From contig JAJRTE010000101.1 in assembly GCA_024278455.1 (NCBI GenBank), forward strand, positions 1 through 64,000: a DNA stretch of 64,000 nucleotides, read 5' to 3'. Numbering within the stretch: the first letter of the stretch is position 1; the number at the start of each line of letters is the position of its first letter. This DNA is from Myxococcota bacterium. Its GTDB lineage: Bacteria; Myxococcota_A; UBA796; JAJRTE01. Both the position numbers and the translations under genes were made by a program. The notes below the pieces were generated by a model. The model ran no database searches. It worked only from the letters and a program-made list of their open reading frames with translations, and was not told the DNA's origin. This document shows, one piece after another, positions 43,234 to 51,670 of this stretch.

Positions 43234-44277
43234 TCAAGGGGCGGTATCGAGGCCATGAAGCCACGCCACGATCTCCGGAGGGCTGAGAACGAGCGATGCC
43301 GCGCCGAGCCGGTTTGCTTCTCCGGGCATGCCCCAAACCACCGAACTCGAGCGGTCCTGGATGACGGTAGGTGCGCCCGCATGCCGAAGTCTCGCGAGTT
43401 CCTCGGCACCGTCCTTGCCCATCCCCGTCAGGAGGATGGCGCCGACTCGAGCGCCCAGGGCAGTTCGGGCACTCCGGAACAGGAACGAGACGGAGGGCAG
43501 GTGGAGGTCCCCGGGGCTGCCCCGGGCGAGAACGATGGTGCCCGAGGGCGATATCCCCATGTGCGCGTCATCCGGGGCGAGGTACACGTGTCCGCTGCGG
43601 ACGGGAGCCCCCCGGGAACCCATGACGACATCGAGCGCGGAGACGCTATCCAACCAGTCCCGCAACCCGGCGGCGAACCCGCGCGTTATGTGTTGCACGA
43701 TGAGGAGCGGAATGGAGAATCCCGGGTGCACGGCTGCGAGAATGTCGGCCAGAACGTGGGGTCCCCCGGTGGACGCGCCGATCACGACGACCCCGGGACG
43801 GGAAGAGCCCCCCTCTCGCACCTCAGGCCGCTCCCGGGGAGCGGCCTTTCGTCCGCGCGATCTCAAGCACCGCGCCACGTCCCCCCTCGAGATCGCCCTG
43901 AGCGTGTCCAGTAGTCCGGCGGCACGAGCGGCCGCCTCGGGATGGCCGGGTCCGGGAGGCCGGGGCAGAGCCGCCACGGCACCGGCTCGCATGGCACGGA
44001 GAGCGAACGCCGTTTCGTCCGGTGTCACGAGGCTGCTGACCACCAGGATGGGGATCGGTCGCGTCTCCATGATCCGTTGCGTGGCCCGAAAACCATCCAT
44101 GCCGGGCATCTGGAGGTCCATGGTTATCAGGTCGGGCTTCAGTGCACGAGCGATGCGGCAGGCCTCCTCCCCGTCCGCGGCGGTGCCGACGACTCGGAAC
44201 GACGGATCCGATTCGATGATCTGCCGAAGCAACATCCTGGCCGTCCTCGAGTCGTCGACTATCAAGATTCTTTTCAC
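43234..44277 (-). CDS. cheB: CheB/WspF-like methylesterase
   Basis: A 347-residue CheB. The receiver domain (ILIVDDS, phospho-acceptor in LITMDLQMPG) is joined by a linker to the methylesterase with IGASTGGP (Ser), QHITRGF (His) and LLTGMGKDG (Asp). It removes methyl groups from the receptor of the same cluster and so sets its sensitivity. The start is a GTG at 44277 overlapping the last bases of the diguanylate cyclase gene (GTGA), so the pair is translationally coupled. It is the last gene of the Wsp-like operon and corresponds to WspF. Confidence 0.92.
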   Translation of the reverse strand: MKRILIVDDSRTARMLLRQIIESDPSFRVVGTAADGEEACRIARALKPDLITMDLQMPGMDGFRATQRIMETRPIPILVVSSLVTPDETAFALRAMRAGAVAALPRPPGPGHPEAAARAAGLLDTLRAISRGDVARCLRSRGRKAAPRERPEVREGGSSRPGVVVIGASTGGPHVLADILAAVHPGFSIPLLIVQHITRGFAAGLRDWLDSVSALDVVMGSRGAPVRSGHVYLAPDDAHMGISPSGTIVLARGSPGDLHLPSVSFLFRSARTALGARVGAILLTGMGKDGAEELARLRHAGAPTVIQDRSSSVVWGMPGEANRLGAASLVLSPPEIVAWLHGLDTAP

Positions 44278-45203
44278 AGCGTCTTTCCTATCGTCCGGTT
44301 TCTCCCACTTTCCTTGGCTTGGAGGAGGCAATGGTCCGCCACGGAGATAAGGTCTTCGAAACGCACCGCCGGATCCACGGTGTCCGGGTCCATGGCGGCG
44401 ACACCGAAGCTGGCGGTAATGTGAAGTACGACATCGTCCCTGCGTATCTCGCGCGCTGCGATCGACACCCGGTAGCGTTCGGCGGCATAGATGGCTCCGG
44501 CCAGGTCGGTCTCCGGCAGCACGACCACGAATTCCTCGCCCCCGAACCTCACGACCCAGTCGACCCGGCGGCGGATGGTCTCGAGAAGGACGGACGCGAA
44601 TGCCTGGATGGCCATGTCTCCCATCAGGTGATCGTAGTCGTCGTTGACCCGTTTGAAATGGTCGATATCGCACATCACGATGGAGAGATGGCGGCGATAC
44701 CTGAGCGCCTGGCGTATCGCACCCGGGAGGCGGTCGGCCAGGTACCTGCGGTTGTAGGTGCCGGTCAGCGGGTCGATGACCGAGAGCCTGGCCAACTCCT
44801 CGTTGCGCTGGCGGAGTGCCTCCTGGAGTTCGAGGATGCGCCGAGCGGTTTTCAGGCGTGCGACGAGTTCGGCAGGGTCCACCGGCTTGACGAGGTAGTC
44901 GTCGGCCCCGGCCTCGAGCCCCGCGACCATGTCCTCCGTGGTGCCTCGAGCCGTGAGCAGGATGACATAGACGTAGGGTTCCCCCGGACGGTTGCGGACC
45001 TCGCGGCAAAACGCGATGCCGTTCATTTCCGGCATGATCCAGTCGGTGATGACGATGGTGTAGGGCCGCTGATCGAGCAGCTCCAGGGCTTCTCTGCCGT
45101 TGTGGACGACATCAGCGGAGTAGCCCCGGGCCTCGAGGAGCAGCTTCAGGTGGAGCGCCTGTGTCCGGCTGTCCTCCACGATGAGAATCCGACGCCGATC
45201 CAT
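44274..45203 (-). CDS. WspR-like response regulator diguanylate cyclase
   Basis: A 309-residue protein: receiver domain (VEDSRTQ, Asp in IVITDWIMPE, Lys in YLVKPVD), a short coiled linker (ILELQEALRQRNEELARLS), and a GGDEF domain with active site RFGGEEF. An RxxD inhibitory site lies exactly five residues before the GGEEF, as in WspR, so product inhibition by c-di-GMP is expected. It is the output of the chemosensory cluster: phosphorylation by the CheA-type kinase should raise c-di-GMP, promoting attachment or exopolysaccharide. ATG 45203 follows AAGGAGG. It overlaps cheB and follows the cheA gene by 11 bases. Confidence 0.92.
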   Translation of the reverse strand: MDRRRILIVEDSRTQALHLKLLLEARGYSADVVHNGREALELLDQRPYTIVITDWIMPEMNGIAFCREVRNRPGEPYVYVILLTARGTTEDMVAGLEAGADDYLVKPVDPAELVARLKTARRILELQEALRQRNEELARLSVIDPLTGTYNRRYLADRLPGAIRQALRYRRHLSIVMCDIDHFKRVNDDYDHLMGDMAIQAFASVLLETIRRRVDWVVRFGGEEFVVVLPETDLAGAIYAAERYRVSIAAREIRRDDVVLHITASFGVAAMDPDTVDPAVRFEDLISVADHCLLQAKESGRNRTIGKTL

Positions 45204-45214
45204 CGAACCTCCTT

Positions 45215-47590
45215 TCACACCAGCTTCCTGACCACATCCAGGAGAGTCCCCTGGTCGAACCTCCGTTTCACGACATAGGCGCTCGCCCCGGCCTCGAGGC
45301 CCTCTGCCCGGTCTTCCCCGGTGTCCCGGCCGGTAACGAGTACGACCGGCAGGGTGCCCAGGGCCGGATCGCTCCGGATGCGCCGCGTCAGCGTGAAGCC
45401 ATCCATGTGCGGCATCTCCACGTCTGAGACGACGAGGTCGAACCTGCCCCGCTGGAGCGTTTCCCAGGCCCCGGCGCCATCCACCGCCGTCTCCACCTCG
45501 TACCCAGCCAGTTCCAGGATGTTTCGGAGCAGCGTCCTGGAGGTGATGGAGTCATCCACGACCAGGATGGATACCTTCTTCTTTGTAACCACGTTCGGCT
45601 GTCCGGAGTGCGGAGGCGACGGGCGAGTGGACGAGCGGGCTCCTTTCAGCAAGTCGCTGACTCTCAGAATGGGTACGATTTCGCCGCCACCCAGCACCGT
45701 GGCGCCGAAGATGCAAGGTATTCGGGCGAGTTGTGGGCCGAGGTGCTTGACCACGACCTCCTGGGCGCCGATCACTTCGGATACCTCCAGCGCGATACGG
45801 TCGTTCCCGGTGCCGAGGACGATGAACGGGACGAACCGCGCACCTTCTCGCTCGAGAGGGGGCCGGGGAATGCCGAGGATGTCGCCCAGGAAAACGGCGG
45901 GGAGCAGCCTGTCGTCGCAAACGAACGACCTCCGTCCGCCGGATGTGCGGATATCCGCGCGCCCCACCCTTCCCGCTCGCTCCACCATGGCGCTTGGTAA
46001 CACGAAACGGCGCCCAGAGACGCTGACGAGGATCCCGCGAAAGGTCGAGACGGACACGGGGACATCGAGGGTGAAGGTCGTCCCGCGCCCAGGCGCAGAG
46101 GTGACGTGGACGATGCCGCCGAGCGCCTCCACGCGCTGGAGCACGATGTCGAGCCCGAATCCGCGCCCGGAGATCTCGGTGACCCGCTCGCTCGTGGACA
46201 GCTCGGGCCGGAAGGCGAGTTCCCAGGTGGCCGCGTCGCTCATCTGCTGCGCCGCTTCCTCGCTCACAAGTCCGAGCTTCACCGCCTGGCGTCTCAGTCG
46301 CTCGGCGTCCAGGCCCTTTCCGTCGTCCGCGACCACGAACCGGATCTTGTCGCCATCGGGCTGCGTGGCATCGATCCGGACCGTCCCGGTTCCGGGCTTG
46401 CCCTGGCGCTCCCTTGTGTCCGGGTCCTCGAGCCCGTGATCGACCGCGTTCCGGACGAGGTGGACGAACGCATCCTTCATGGCGTCGAGGACACGGCGGT
46501 CGACCTCCAGCGCCTCCCCGGAGAGAACGACATTCACCTGCTTGCCCCGGGAGCGGGCCAACTCCCTGGCCATTCTCGGCAAGGAAGCAAACACCGTCGA
46601 GACCGGGAGCAATGCCGCACGGCGCGCGTGCTCGAGAAGTTCGTCGGAGACACGGGCGAACTGGCGGGAGTCTTCTGTCAACGCCTTGCCCAGGGCCAGG
46701 AGTTCCCGCTCCATGTCGTGTGCCCGGACCCAACCCCGCCTGATGAGTTCGATCGTTTCGTCGCGCCGGGGGCAGCCTCCGGCGGAGTTCCGTTGGTCAC
46801 CATCCTGCTCCTGGCCCGGCTTCATCGCCCTGAGTGTGCCGTCGATCTCGAGCCACGCCTTCTGGCATTGCTGAACCTGGCGGAGCAATTCGGCCACACG
46901 CCGGAACCGCTCCTGGAACATGGGCCGGAGCGATACCACCTCCTCGGCGTGGTGCACGAGTGCGTCGAGCCGCTCCACGGAGATCCTGACCGACCGGGCG
47001 TGATCGACGCCCGGCGGCGCCAGCGTCTTTTTGGGTCTCTCGTGACGATCGTCTTCCCGGGGAGGCGCTGAGGGTGGCTGAGCGGCTTCTGGCGTTCCGG
47101 TCACCGCCGCTTCTGGCGTTCCGGTCACCGCCGCTTCTGGCGTTCCGGTCACCGCCGCCACGGCCTGGGCGGTCTCGGGCGCAGCAGCCTGTGCGGAAAG
47201 GGTGAGCTTGTCCACGAGAGCCTGCATGCGGCGGGTCCAGCCGGCCGGTCTGGACGTGTCGTGATCGGCCAGGGCCTCCTCGAGAAGAGTCACCGCATCG
47301 TGATAGAGATCGGCGTGCGCCCGGGAGAGATCCATCTCGCCCGACATGACGGGTTTCCACGCACTTTCGAGCGCCTGGCACAGTTTCTCGATGTCCCGGT
47401 GATTCACCGCCCGCGCAGCCCCCTTGAGGCTGTGGGCCTCACGGAAGAGCGCCTCGAGAATGGCCCGGCGCTCGACGGCGTCCTCTGCCTTTTCCAGGGC
47501 CACGAGAGCTGTAGCCATGGCATGGAGCCGTTCCGCGGTTTCGGCCTGGAACGCCTCCCAGAGTGTGGCTCGCAGGGTGTTGTCGTCCAT
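45215..47590 (-). CDS. CheA-receiver hybrid kinase (WspE-like)
   Basis: A 791-residue hybrid kinase. The Hpt domain has the phospho-acceptor His in REAHSLKGAAR near residue 50. A linker contains three copies of an eight-residue unit (AAVTGTPE), then dimerisation, HATPase (HLVRNAVDHGLEDP, DDGKGLDA, GRGFGLDIV), a CheW-like regulatory domain, and a C-terminal receiver (ILVVDDSITSR, Asp in LVVSDVEMPHMDG). Lack of a P2 domain and the fused receiver match WspE. It phosphorylates the GGDEF regulator and CheB. The ATG at 47590 is chosen because it opens directly into the Hpt domain. It follows the receptor gene by 82 bases. Confidence 0.92.
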   Translation of the reverse strand: MDDNTLRATLWEAFQAETAERLHAMATALVALEKAEDAVERRAILEALFREAHSLKGAARAVNHRDIEKLCQALESAWKPVMSGEMDLSRAHADLYHDAVTLLEEALADHDTSRPAGWTRRMQALVDKLTLSAQAAAPETAQAVAAVTGTPEAAVTGTPEAAVTGTPEAAQPPSAPPREDDRHERPKKTLAPPGVDHARSVRISVERLDALVHHAEEVVSLRPMFQERFRRVAELLRQVQQCQKAWLEIDGTLRAMKPGQEQDGDQRNSAGGCPRRDETIELIRRGWVRAHDMERELLALGKALTEDSRQFARVSDELLEHARRAALLPVSTVFASLPRMARELARSRGKQVNVVLSGEALEVDRRVLDAMKDAFVHLVRNAVDHGLEDPDTRERQGKPGTGTVRIDATQPDGDKIRFVVADDGKGLDAERLRRQAVKLGLVSEEAAQQMSDAATWELAFRPELSTSERVTEISGRGFGLDIVLQRVEALGGIVHVTSAPGRGTTFTLDVPVSVSTFRGILVSVSGRRFVLPSAMVERAGRVGRADIRTSGGRRSFVCDDRLLPAVFLGDILGIPRPPLEREGARFVPFIVLGTGNDRIALEVSEVIGAQEVVVKHLGPQLARIPCIFGATVLGGGEIVPILRVSDLLKGARSSTRPSPPHSGQPNVVTKKKVSILVVDDSITSRTLLRNILELAGYEVETAVDGAGAWETLQRGRFDLVVSDVEMPHMDGFTLTRRIRSDPALGTLPVVLVTGRDTGEDRAEGLEAGASAYVVKRRFDQGTLLDVVRKLV
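47085..47156 (-). repeat. Three tandem 24-base units within the CheA-type gene
   Basis: The unit GCTTCTGGCGTTCCGGTCAC+CGCC is repeated exactly three times and encodes AAVTGTPE repeats in the linker after the Hpt domain. Copy number probably varies between strains by slippage, changing only linker length. Confidence 0.85.
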
Positions 47591-47672
47591 GTCACGTCCT
47601 GGGCACCGGCCCTCCACCCGGCGAGGACCGGGGGCGCCGCTCGTTGGATTTCGCTTCGATAGCCGGCGAATG

Positions 47673-48548
47673 TCACTCCGCCGTGCCAGAGAAGGCGGCC
47701 TTGAGCCGCTGCCCCAGCCGCTCGATATCCTGGAGCGCTTCCACCAGTTGCCGGGCGCGCGTCGCGTTGTGCTCGTTTGCGGACTTGATGGCGTCCTCGA
47801 GCTGGCGTGCCCCCTCGGCGTTCTGGCGGCTCGCCTCCGCAATGTCGGCCATGGCATCCGCCAACTGCTCGATACCCACCAGCCCCTGCTGGCTGGAAGC
47901 GGAAATCACGGTCGCGTGCTGCGCCGCGGAGGCGGTGTTTTCGGCAAGGGCCCGGATGGTCTCCCCGGCCTGGACGGCGAGTGTCATGCCGGTTTCCGCA
48001 GCCTTGTTGCCCCGCTCCGTGGCCATCACGGCCGCAGTGGTGGCTTGCTGCGTCTCGCCGAGAATACCGCGGATGTGGACCGTCGCTTCCCTGGACTGAT
48101 CGGCCAGAGACTTCACCTCCTGGGCCACCACGGCAAACCCCCTACCTTGCTCACCGGCCTTCGCCGCTTCGATGGCGGCATTGACAGCAAGCAGGTTGCT
48201 CTGGTCTGCCAGGTCCTTGACGACGTCGATGATCTCTTCAATGTTCCTGGTCCTTTCGCTCAGCCGCATCACGCCGTCCGCGATCTCTTCCATCTCCGCC
48301 TTGATGCGCCGCATGGCCTCGATGGCGTCCTCGACCGCCTTGGCCCCTGATTCGGCCACCCCGGCCAGGTCCTGACCGGCCCGCGCCATCGCGTCCGCCT
48401 CCCGCGCGGTCATCTGGATCGTCTGCTTGAGTTCCTCCACCGTGGCACCGACCTCGCTGACGGTGCGCGACGTTTCCACCGCGTTGGCCGCCAACTCGCT
48501 CGCCGTCGCGGAAAGCTGCACCAATGTTTCGTCGTCGAATCCCGTCAT
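47673..48548 (-). CDS. Soluble methyl-accepting chemotaxis receptor
   Basis: A 291-residue MCP signalling domain with no transmembrane helix and no recognisable sensor domain. The tip shows [41 protein letters not shown], the canonical hairpin. Candidate methylation helices flank it. Because WspA has a periplasmic sensor, this receptor must gain its input from a cytoplasmic partner, or through its short N-terminus. ATG 48548 follows GGGGGA. It lies between a CheW and the CheA gene of the operon. Confidence 0.92.
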   Translation of the reverse strand: MTGFDDETLVQLSATASELAANAVETSRTVSEVGATVEELKQTIQMTAREADAMARAGQDLAGVAESGAKAVEDAIEAMRRIKAEMEEIADGVMRLSERTRNIEEIIDVVKDLADQSNLLAVNAAIEAAKAGEQGRGFAVVAQEVKSLADQSREATVHIRGILGETQQATTAAVMATERGNKAAETGMTLAVQAGETIRALAENTASAAQHATVISASSQQGLVGIEQLADAMADIAEASRQNAEGARQLEDAIKSANEHNATRARQLVEALQDIERLGQRLKAAFSGTAE

Positions 48549-48617
48549 GATTTATCCCCCGATTCGTGGCAGCGTCGGACGACCTCCACCCGCCGCCATG
48601 CCCTCCATCGCTAGGTA

Positions 48618-49181
48618 TCAGATCTCCTTGTGAACGATGAGGGACGGGTCCGCCAGCAACCCATCGCCGTCCAGCACGACCGTCCCGTCGCTCGTCATGC
48701 CCCTGACCACCGTGGGTCTGGAAGTCACATCGCCTAAGTACTGCTGAATCGCGCCCACCGGCACGCTCTTCATCCCGTCGATGGCGTCCGCCAGCAGTCC
48801 GGCGACCATCTTCGCCGAGCCGAGCACGAGAACGAACCGCTCCCGGGTTGCGGCGCCGGTCTCTCCGGAGGGGACACCGAGCAGGTTCGATATGTCCAGG
48901 ACCGAAATGATGTTTCCACGAAACAAGGTGATCCCGGTGACGAAAGCCGGTGTGCACGGCAAGGGTGCAAGTGCCCGCAAGTGGCTGACACCCTGCACGC
49001 ACGCAAGCGGGACAGCGTATCGCTCCTTGCCCAGCCGGAAGGCGACGACATCCAGGATCGCCTCCCTCCCGGCCTCCTCGCCGGCCGGCCGGGCGAGCAC
49101 TCTGGCCCTCTCTTCCAGGACGTGCCGTTCCTGCACCGGGGGGCTGGACTCGTCGTCGTTCATCGTGCTCTCACGGTTCAT
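48618..49181 (-). CDS. cheW: CheW-like scaffold protein
   Basis: A 187-residue CheW. A 40-residue N-terminal tail precedes the fold: ILDVVAFRLGKERYAVPLACVQGVSHLRALAPLPCTPAFVTGITLFRGNIISVLDISNLLG. It couples the receptor to the kinase. The ATG at 49181 overlaps the stop codon of the TPR gene (ATGA). A later ATG at 49163 is possible. It corresponds to the second CheW (WspD) of Wsp clusters. Confidence 0.88.
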   Translation of the reverse strand: MNRESTMNDDESSPPVQERHVLEERARVLARPAGEEAGREAILDVVAFRLGKERYAVPLACVQGVSHLRALAPLPCTPAFVTGITLFRGNIISVLDISNLLGVPSGETGAATRERFVLVLGSAKMVAGLLADAIDGMKSVPVGAIQQYLGDVTSRPTVVRGMTSDGTVVLDGDGLLADPSLIVHKEI

Positions 49182-49684
49182 GACGTGCGCTCCGCTCTCA
49201 CGAGGGACAGCACTGTCGCCTCGAGTTCCGCCACGGTCATGCCTCCTGAATCCGGCAGCACCGCCGATGGGTCGTGCTTCCGTAGGGCCTCGAGGGCTCT
49301 TGCCACGCATTCTCCGGCCTCACGGTCACAGCCGAACTGGCGGAGTATCCCTCCCAGCATGATGTGCGCCATGGCAAGATCCGGATCGAGCCGGACGGCA
49401 TGCCGGAGCGCCTCGAGCGCCCTCCCCGGCTCCATCTTCTCAAGGGCGATCGTGGCTTGCAACAGGTAGGCTTCCGCGTTGGGCCCGCCCTGGGCCAGGA
49501 CCCCGGCACACAGATCGGCGGCCCGATCGAGCTGCCCCTCCCCGGCAAGCCTGCGTATGGTGTCGAACTCCGAACGATACCCCGCGCGACCGGGCTGTCC
49601 CGATACGGTCGAGGGAGCATTGCCGGGAACGGCCGGACCGCGCAGGCGCCTCGAGCCCTTCCTGGACGGTCCCAGGTCCAGCAC
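49178..49684 (-). CDS. TPR protein, likely detached C-terminus of CheR
   Basis: A 168-residue frame with three to four TPR-like helices (AGEGQLDRAADLCAGVLAQGG, LEKMEPGRALEALRHAVRLDPDLAMAHIMLG, CDREAGECVARALEALR). It is in the same frame as cheR, separated only by one TAA and 12 codons. WspC and related CheR proteins carry just such a TPR tail. The GTG at 49684 has a poor ribosome-binding site. Either it is translated by reinitiation after cheR, or the TAA is a recent nonsense mutation or sequencing error that split a CheR-TPR fusion. Confidence 0.7.
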   Translation of the reverse strand: MLDLGPSRKGSRRLRGPAVPGNAPSTVSGQPGRAGYRSEFDTIRRLAGEGQLDRAADLCAGVLAQGGPNAEAYLLQATIALEKMEPGRALEALRHAVRLDPDLAMAHIMLGGILRQFGCDREAGECVARALEALRKHDPSAVLPDSGGMTVAELEATVLSLVRAERTS

Positions 49685-49720
49685 GATTCCAGCCCGGCGG
49701 GGCGAGTCCGCGCCACGCTT

Positions 49721-50749
49721 TTACAGCCTGGCCCGATGGTCACCCAGGTCGTGGCCAGCCCGCACGCGCCGGGTCACGGTCCGGCTCGGGGAGTCGCAAG
49801 CGCCGGTCCGATACCGCTTCCGGAGGAAGGAGGCCCCCTGGGACTTCACACGTTCCAGGTCACCGTTGGCCTGCGCCATCAGTGCGTCCGCGGGACTCAG
49901 GACCAGGTAGCCGCCGGGGGCAAGTGAGAGTACCAGCCGATCGACAACGCGCCTGCGCGTGTCCATGTCGAAATACATCAGCACGTTGCGGCAGAAGATG
50001 ACGTGCGCCGAGCGGGCCTCGGGCCATGGATAGGGCACGGGAGCCGTGGCCACGTTCAGCCGGCGGAACGCCACCCGTTCCTTCAGCGCATCCGTGACCT
50101 GGATCCGCCCGTCGTCGCGCTCGACCAGGTACCTGGCCATCCAGGCCGGGGCGTCCCGGAGCGACCAGCTCGAGTAGATCCCGCGCCGGGCCGTCTCCAG
50201 GACCCGCTCACTGATGTCCGTGCCCAGGATCGACATGCGAGGCCCCTCCTGCTCGACCCTGTCGGCGATCATGGCTATCGAGTAGACCTCCTCTCCCGTG
50301 CTGCACCCGACGCTCAGGATCTTGACCCCCTCACCTGTTTCTGTCGCCATTGCGAGGAGGGCCGGGAGGATGTCCTCCTCCAGCGCGCGAAACACCTTCG
50401 GGTCTCTCAGGAAATAGGTTTCGCCGACCACCAGGTGCTGCACCAGGAGGTCCAGGTGGCGCGATGCGGCGCCGGGCAACAGGGCCTGCGCAAACGCCGC
50501 GCCACTGGAATAGCCCCCGGCCTTGGCTGCCGCTACAGTCCCGCGAACCAGATCCTTGCGCTTCTCCGGCGGGTAGTGGAGGCCCGTCTCGCGCCGAACC
50601 CGTTCTTCCAACGCGGCCAGGACTTCCGGAGAAATGATCTCGAGGCCGTTCAAGACTCGTACCTTCGGCTTCCGGGCACGTGGCTGACGACCACCCCATG
50701 CCTCCACGTTCGCGACTGCGCCCCCACGGGTGACGCTATCGTACCACAA
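49721..50749 (-). CDS. cheR: CheR methyltransferase (WspC-like)
   Basis: A 342-residue CheR. The helical N-terminal domain (LEERVRRETGLHYPPEKRKDLV) precedes the AdoMet-binding domain with ILSVGCSTGEEVYSIAM, GTDISERVLETARRGIY, and FCRNVLMYFD, ending with LAPGGYLVLSPAD. It methylates glutamates of the soluble receptor. The GTG at 50749 is preceded by GAGGGGG; a TTG at 50653 is an alternative nearer the conserved domain. The stop TAA at 49721-49723 interrupts what reads as a continuous CheR-TPR frame. Confidence 0.9.
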   Translation of the reverse strand: MWYDSVTRGGAVANVEAWGGRQPRARKPKVRVLNGLEIISPEVLAALEERVRRETGLHYPPEKRKDLVRGTVAAAKAGGYSSGAAFAQALLPGAASRHLDLLVQHLVVGETYFLRDPKVFRALEEDILPALLAMATETGEGVKILSVGCSTGEEVYSIAMIADRVEQEGPRMSILGTDISERVLETARRGIYSSWSLRDAPAWMARYLVERDDGRIQVTDALKERVAFRRLNVATAPVPYPWPEARSAHVIFCRNVLMYFDMDTRRRVVDRLVLSLAPGGYLVLSPADALMAQANGDLERVKSQGASFLRKRYRTGACDSPSRTVTRRVRAGHDLGDHRARL

Positions 50750-50808
50750 TCCCCCTCAGGAGCGATCCCCCTTTTCCTGCCCTCCAGCCGCCCCCCGGCG
50801 GACAACCT

Positions 50809-51342
50809 TCATCCCCCAGACGCTGCCGGAAGGGCGCACGCAGCAGCACCGAACCCCTGCGGGTGGAGGGGCGGCGATTCGACACCCGCCTCCAGGCGGC
50901 GGGCGGTTTCCGCTCGTTTCGGCAGCGGACCCAGAAGGTCATTCACCGAACAGACGAGAACGGAGTGGTCACCATACCGCACCAGCCGCTCGACAGGGGA
51001 AACACACCCGGCTCCCTTCCCGGGAAGGGAAGCGCCTTCGTCGCATGGGAAGTTGACCACCGCTTCGACCCGGTCGACCACCAGGGCCGCGGCGGCCACT
51101 CCACGACGACAGATCACGATGGCGTTGTCAGCCCGGAGCGATACAGGCGCAAGCCCCAATCTTTTCCGGATGTCCACCACCGGCACCGGCTCCCCGTGCA
51201 GGTCGAGCAGGCCGACCAAGTCGCTCGCGCCGCCTGGCAACCGCATGAGCGCCACCGCCCGGATCACCTGTTCCACCATATCCACCGGTATCGCAAGGTA
51301 TTGTCCATCCAGGACAAAGACGAGGTATTGCCCCGAGTCCAT
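50809..51342 (-). CDS. cheW: CheW-like scaffold protein
   Basis: A 177-residue CheW: QYLVFVLDGQYLAIPVDMVEQVIRAVALMRLPG, then VGLLDLHGEPVPVVDIRKRLGL and a normal second half, with a short Pro/Ala-rich tail. It is first gene of the Wsp-like operon and corresponds to WspB. The ATG at 51342 sits behind GAGGGTG; an in-frame ATG at 51360 is an alternative. CheR follows 59 bases downstream. Confidence 0.9.
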   Translation of the reverse strand: MDSGQYLVFVLDGQYLAIPVDMVEQVIRAVALMRLPGGASDLVGLLDLHGEPVPVVDIRKRLGLAPVSLRADNAIVICRRGVAAAALVVDRVEAVVNFPCDEGASLPGKGAGCVSPVERLVRYGDHSVLVCSVNDLLGPLPKRAETARRLEAGVESPPLHPQGFGAAACALPAASGG

Positions 51343-51670
51343 CGCCGCACCCTCGCGCATGCTGAAAGCCATCCACCACAGTCGGGTCGCGCGTTTGCGT
51401 CTCGCCTGCAGGATCGGCACTCCGGCTCAGATCTTGAACGACCGGAAGCATGCCGGGAGGACCGGCTTGCCAGCGCGAGGAGTAAACGGCAAGACGGACC
51501 GCCGGACAACCCCGGAAGGCGCCTCCACTCGCCGGACCAGCCCCGGGGAACCACCAGGGCAGGCTGCTTGACATCCGCCGGTGGTCCGGCCACAGTGCCT
51601 TACGGACACCGGGAGAGACAGGGCGGGCCGCCAGGTCCATCGCCCCCAACCTGTGCAAGGGAGGTCCAAC
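51343..51670. other. Intergenic region upstream of the chemosensory operon and metalloprotease gene
   Basis: About 330 bases between divergent genes. It should hold the promoter of the chemosensory operon (minus strand) and that of the metalloprotease gene (plus strand). No convincing promoter pair or RNA structure stands out. Confidence 0.3.

Noticed and set aside
49721-49723. Pyrrolysine or suppressor reading of the TAA in cheR
   Set aside because: TAA is not used for pyrrolysine or selenocysteine; a nonsense mutation, sequencing error or reinitiation is simpler.
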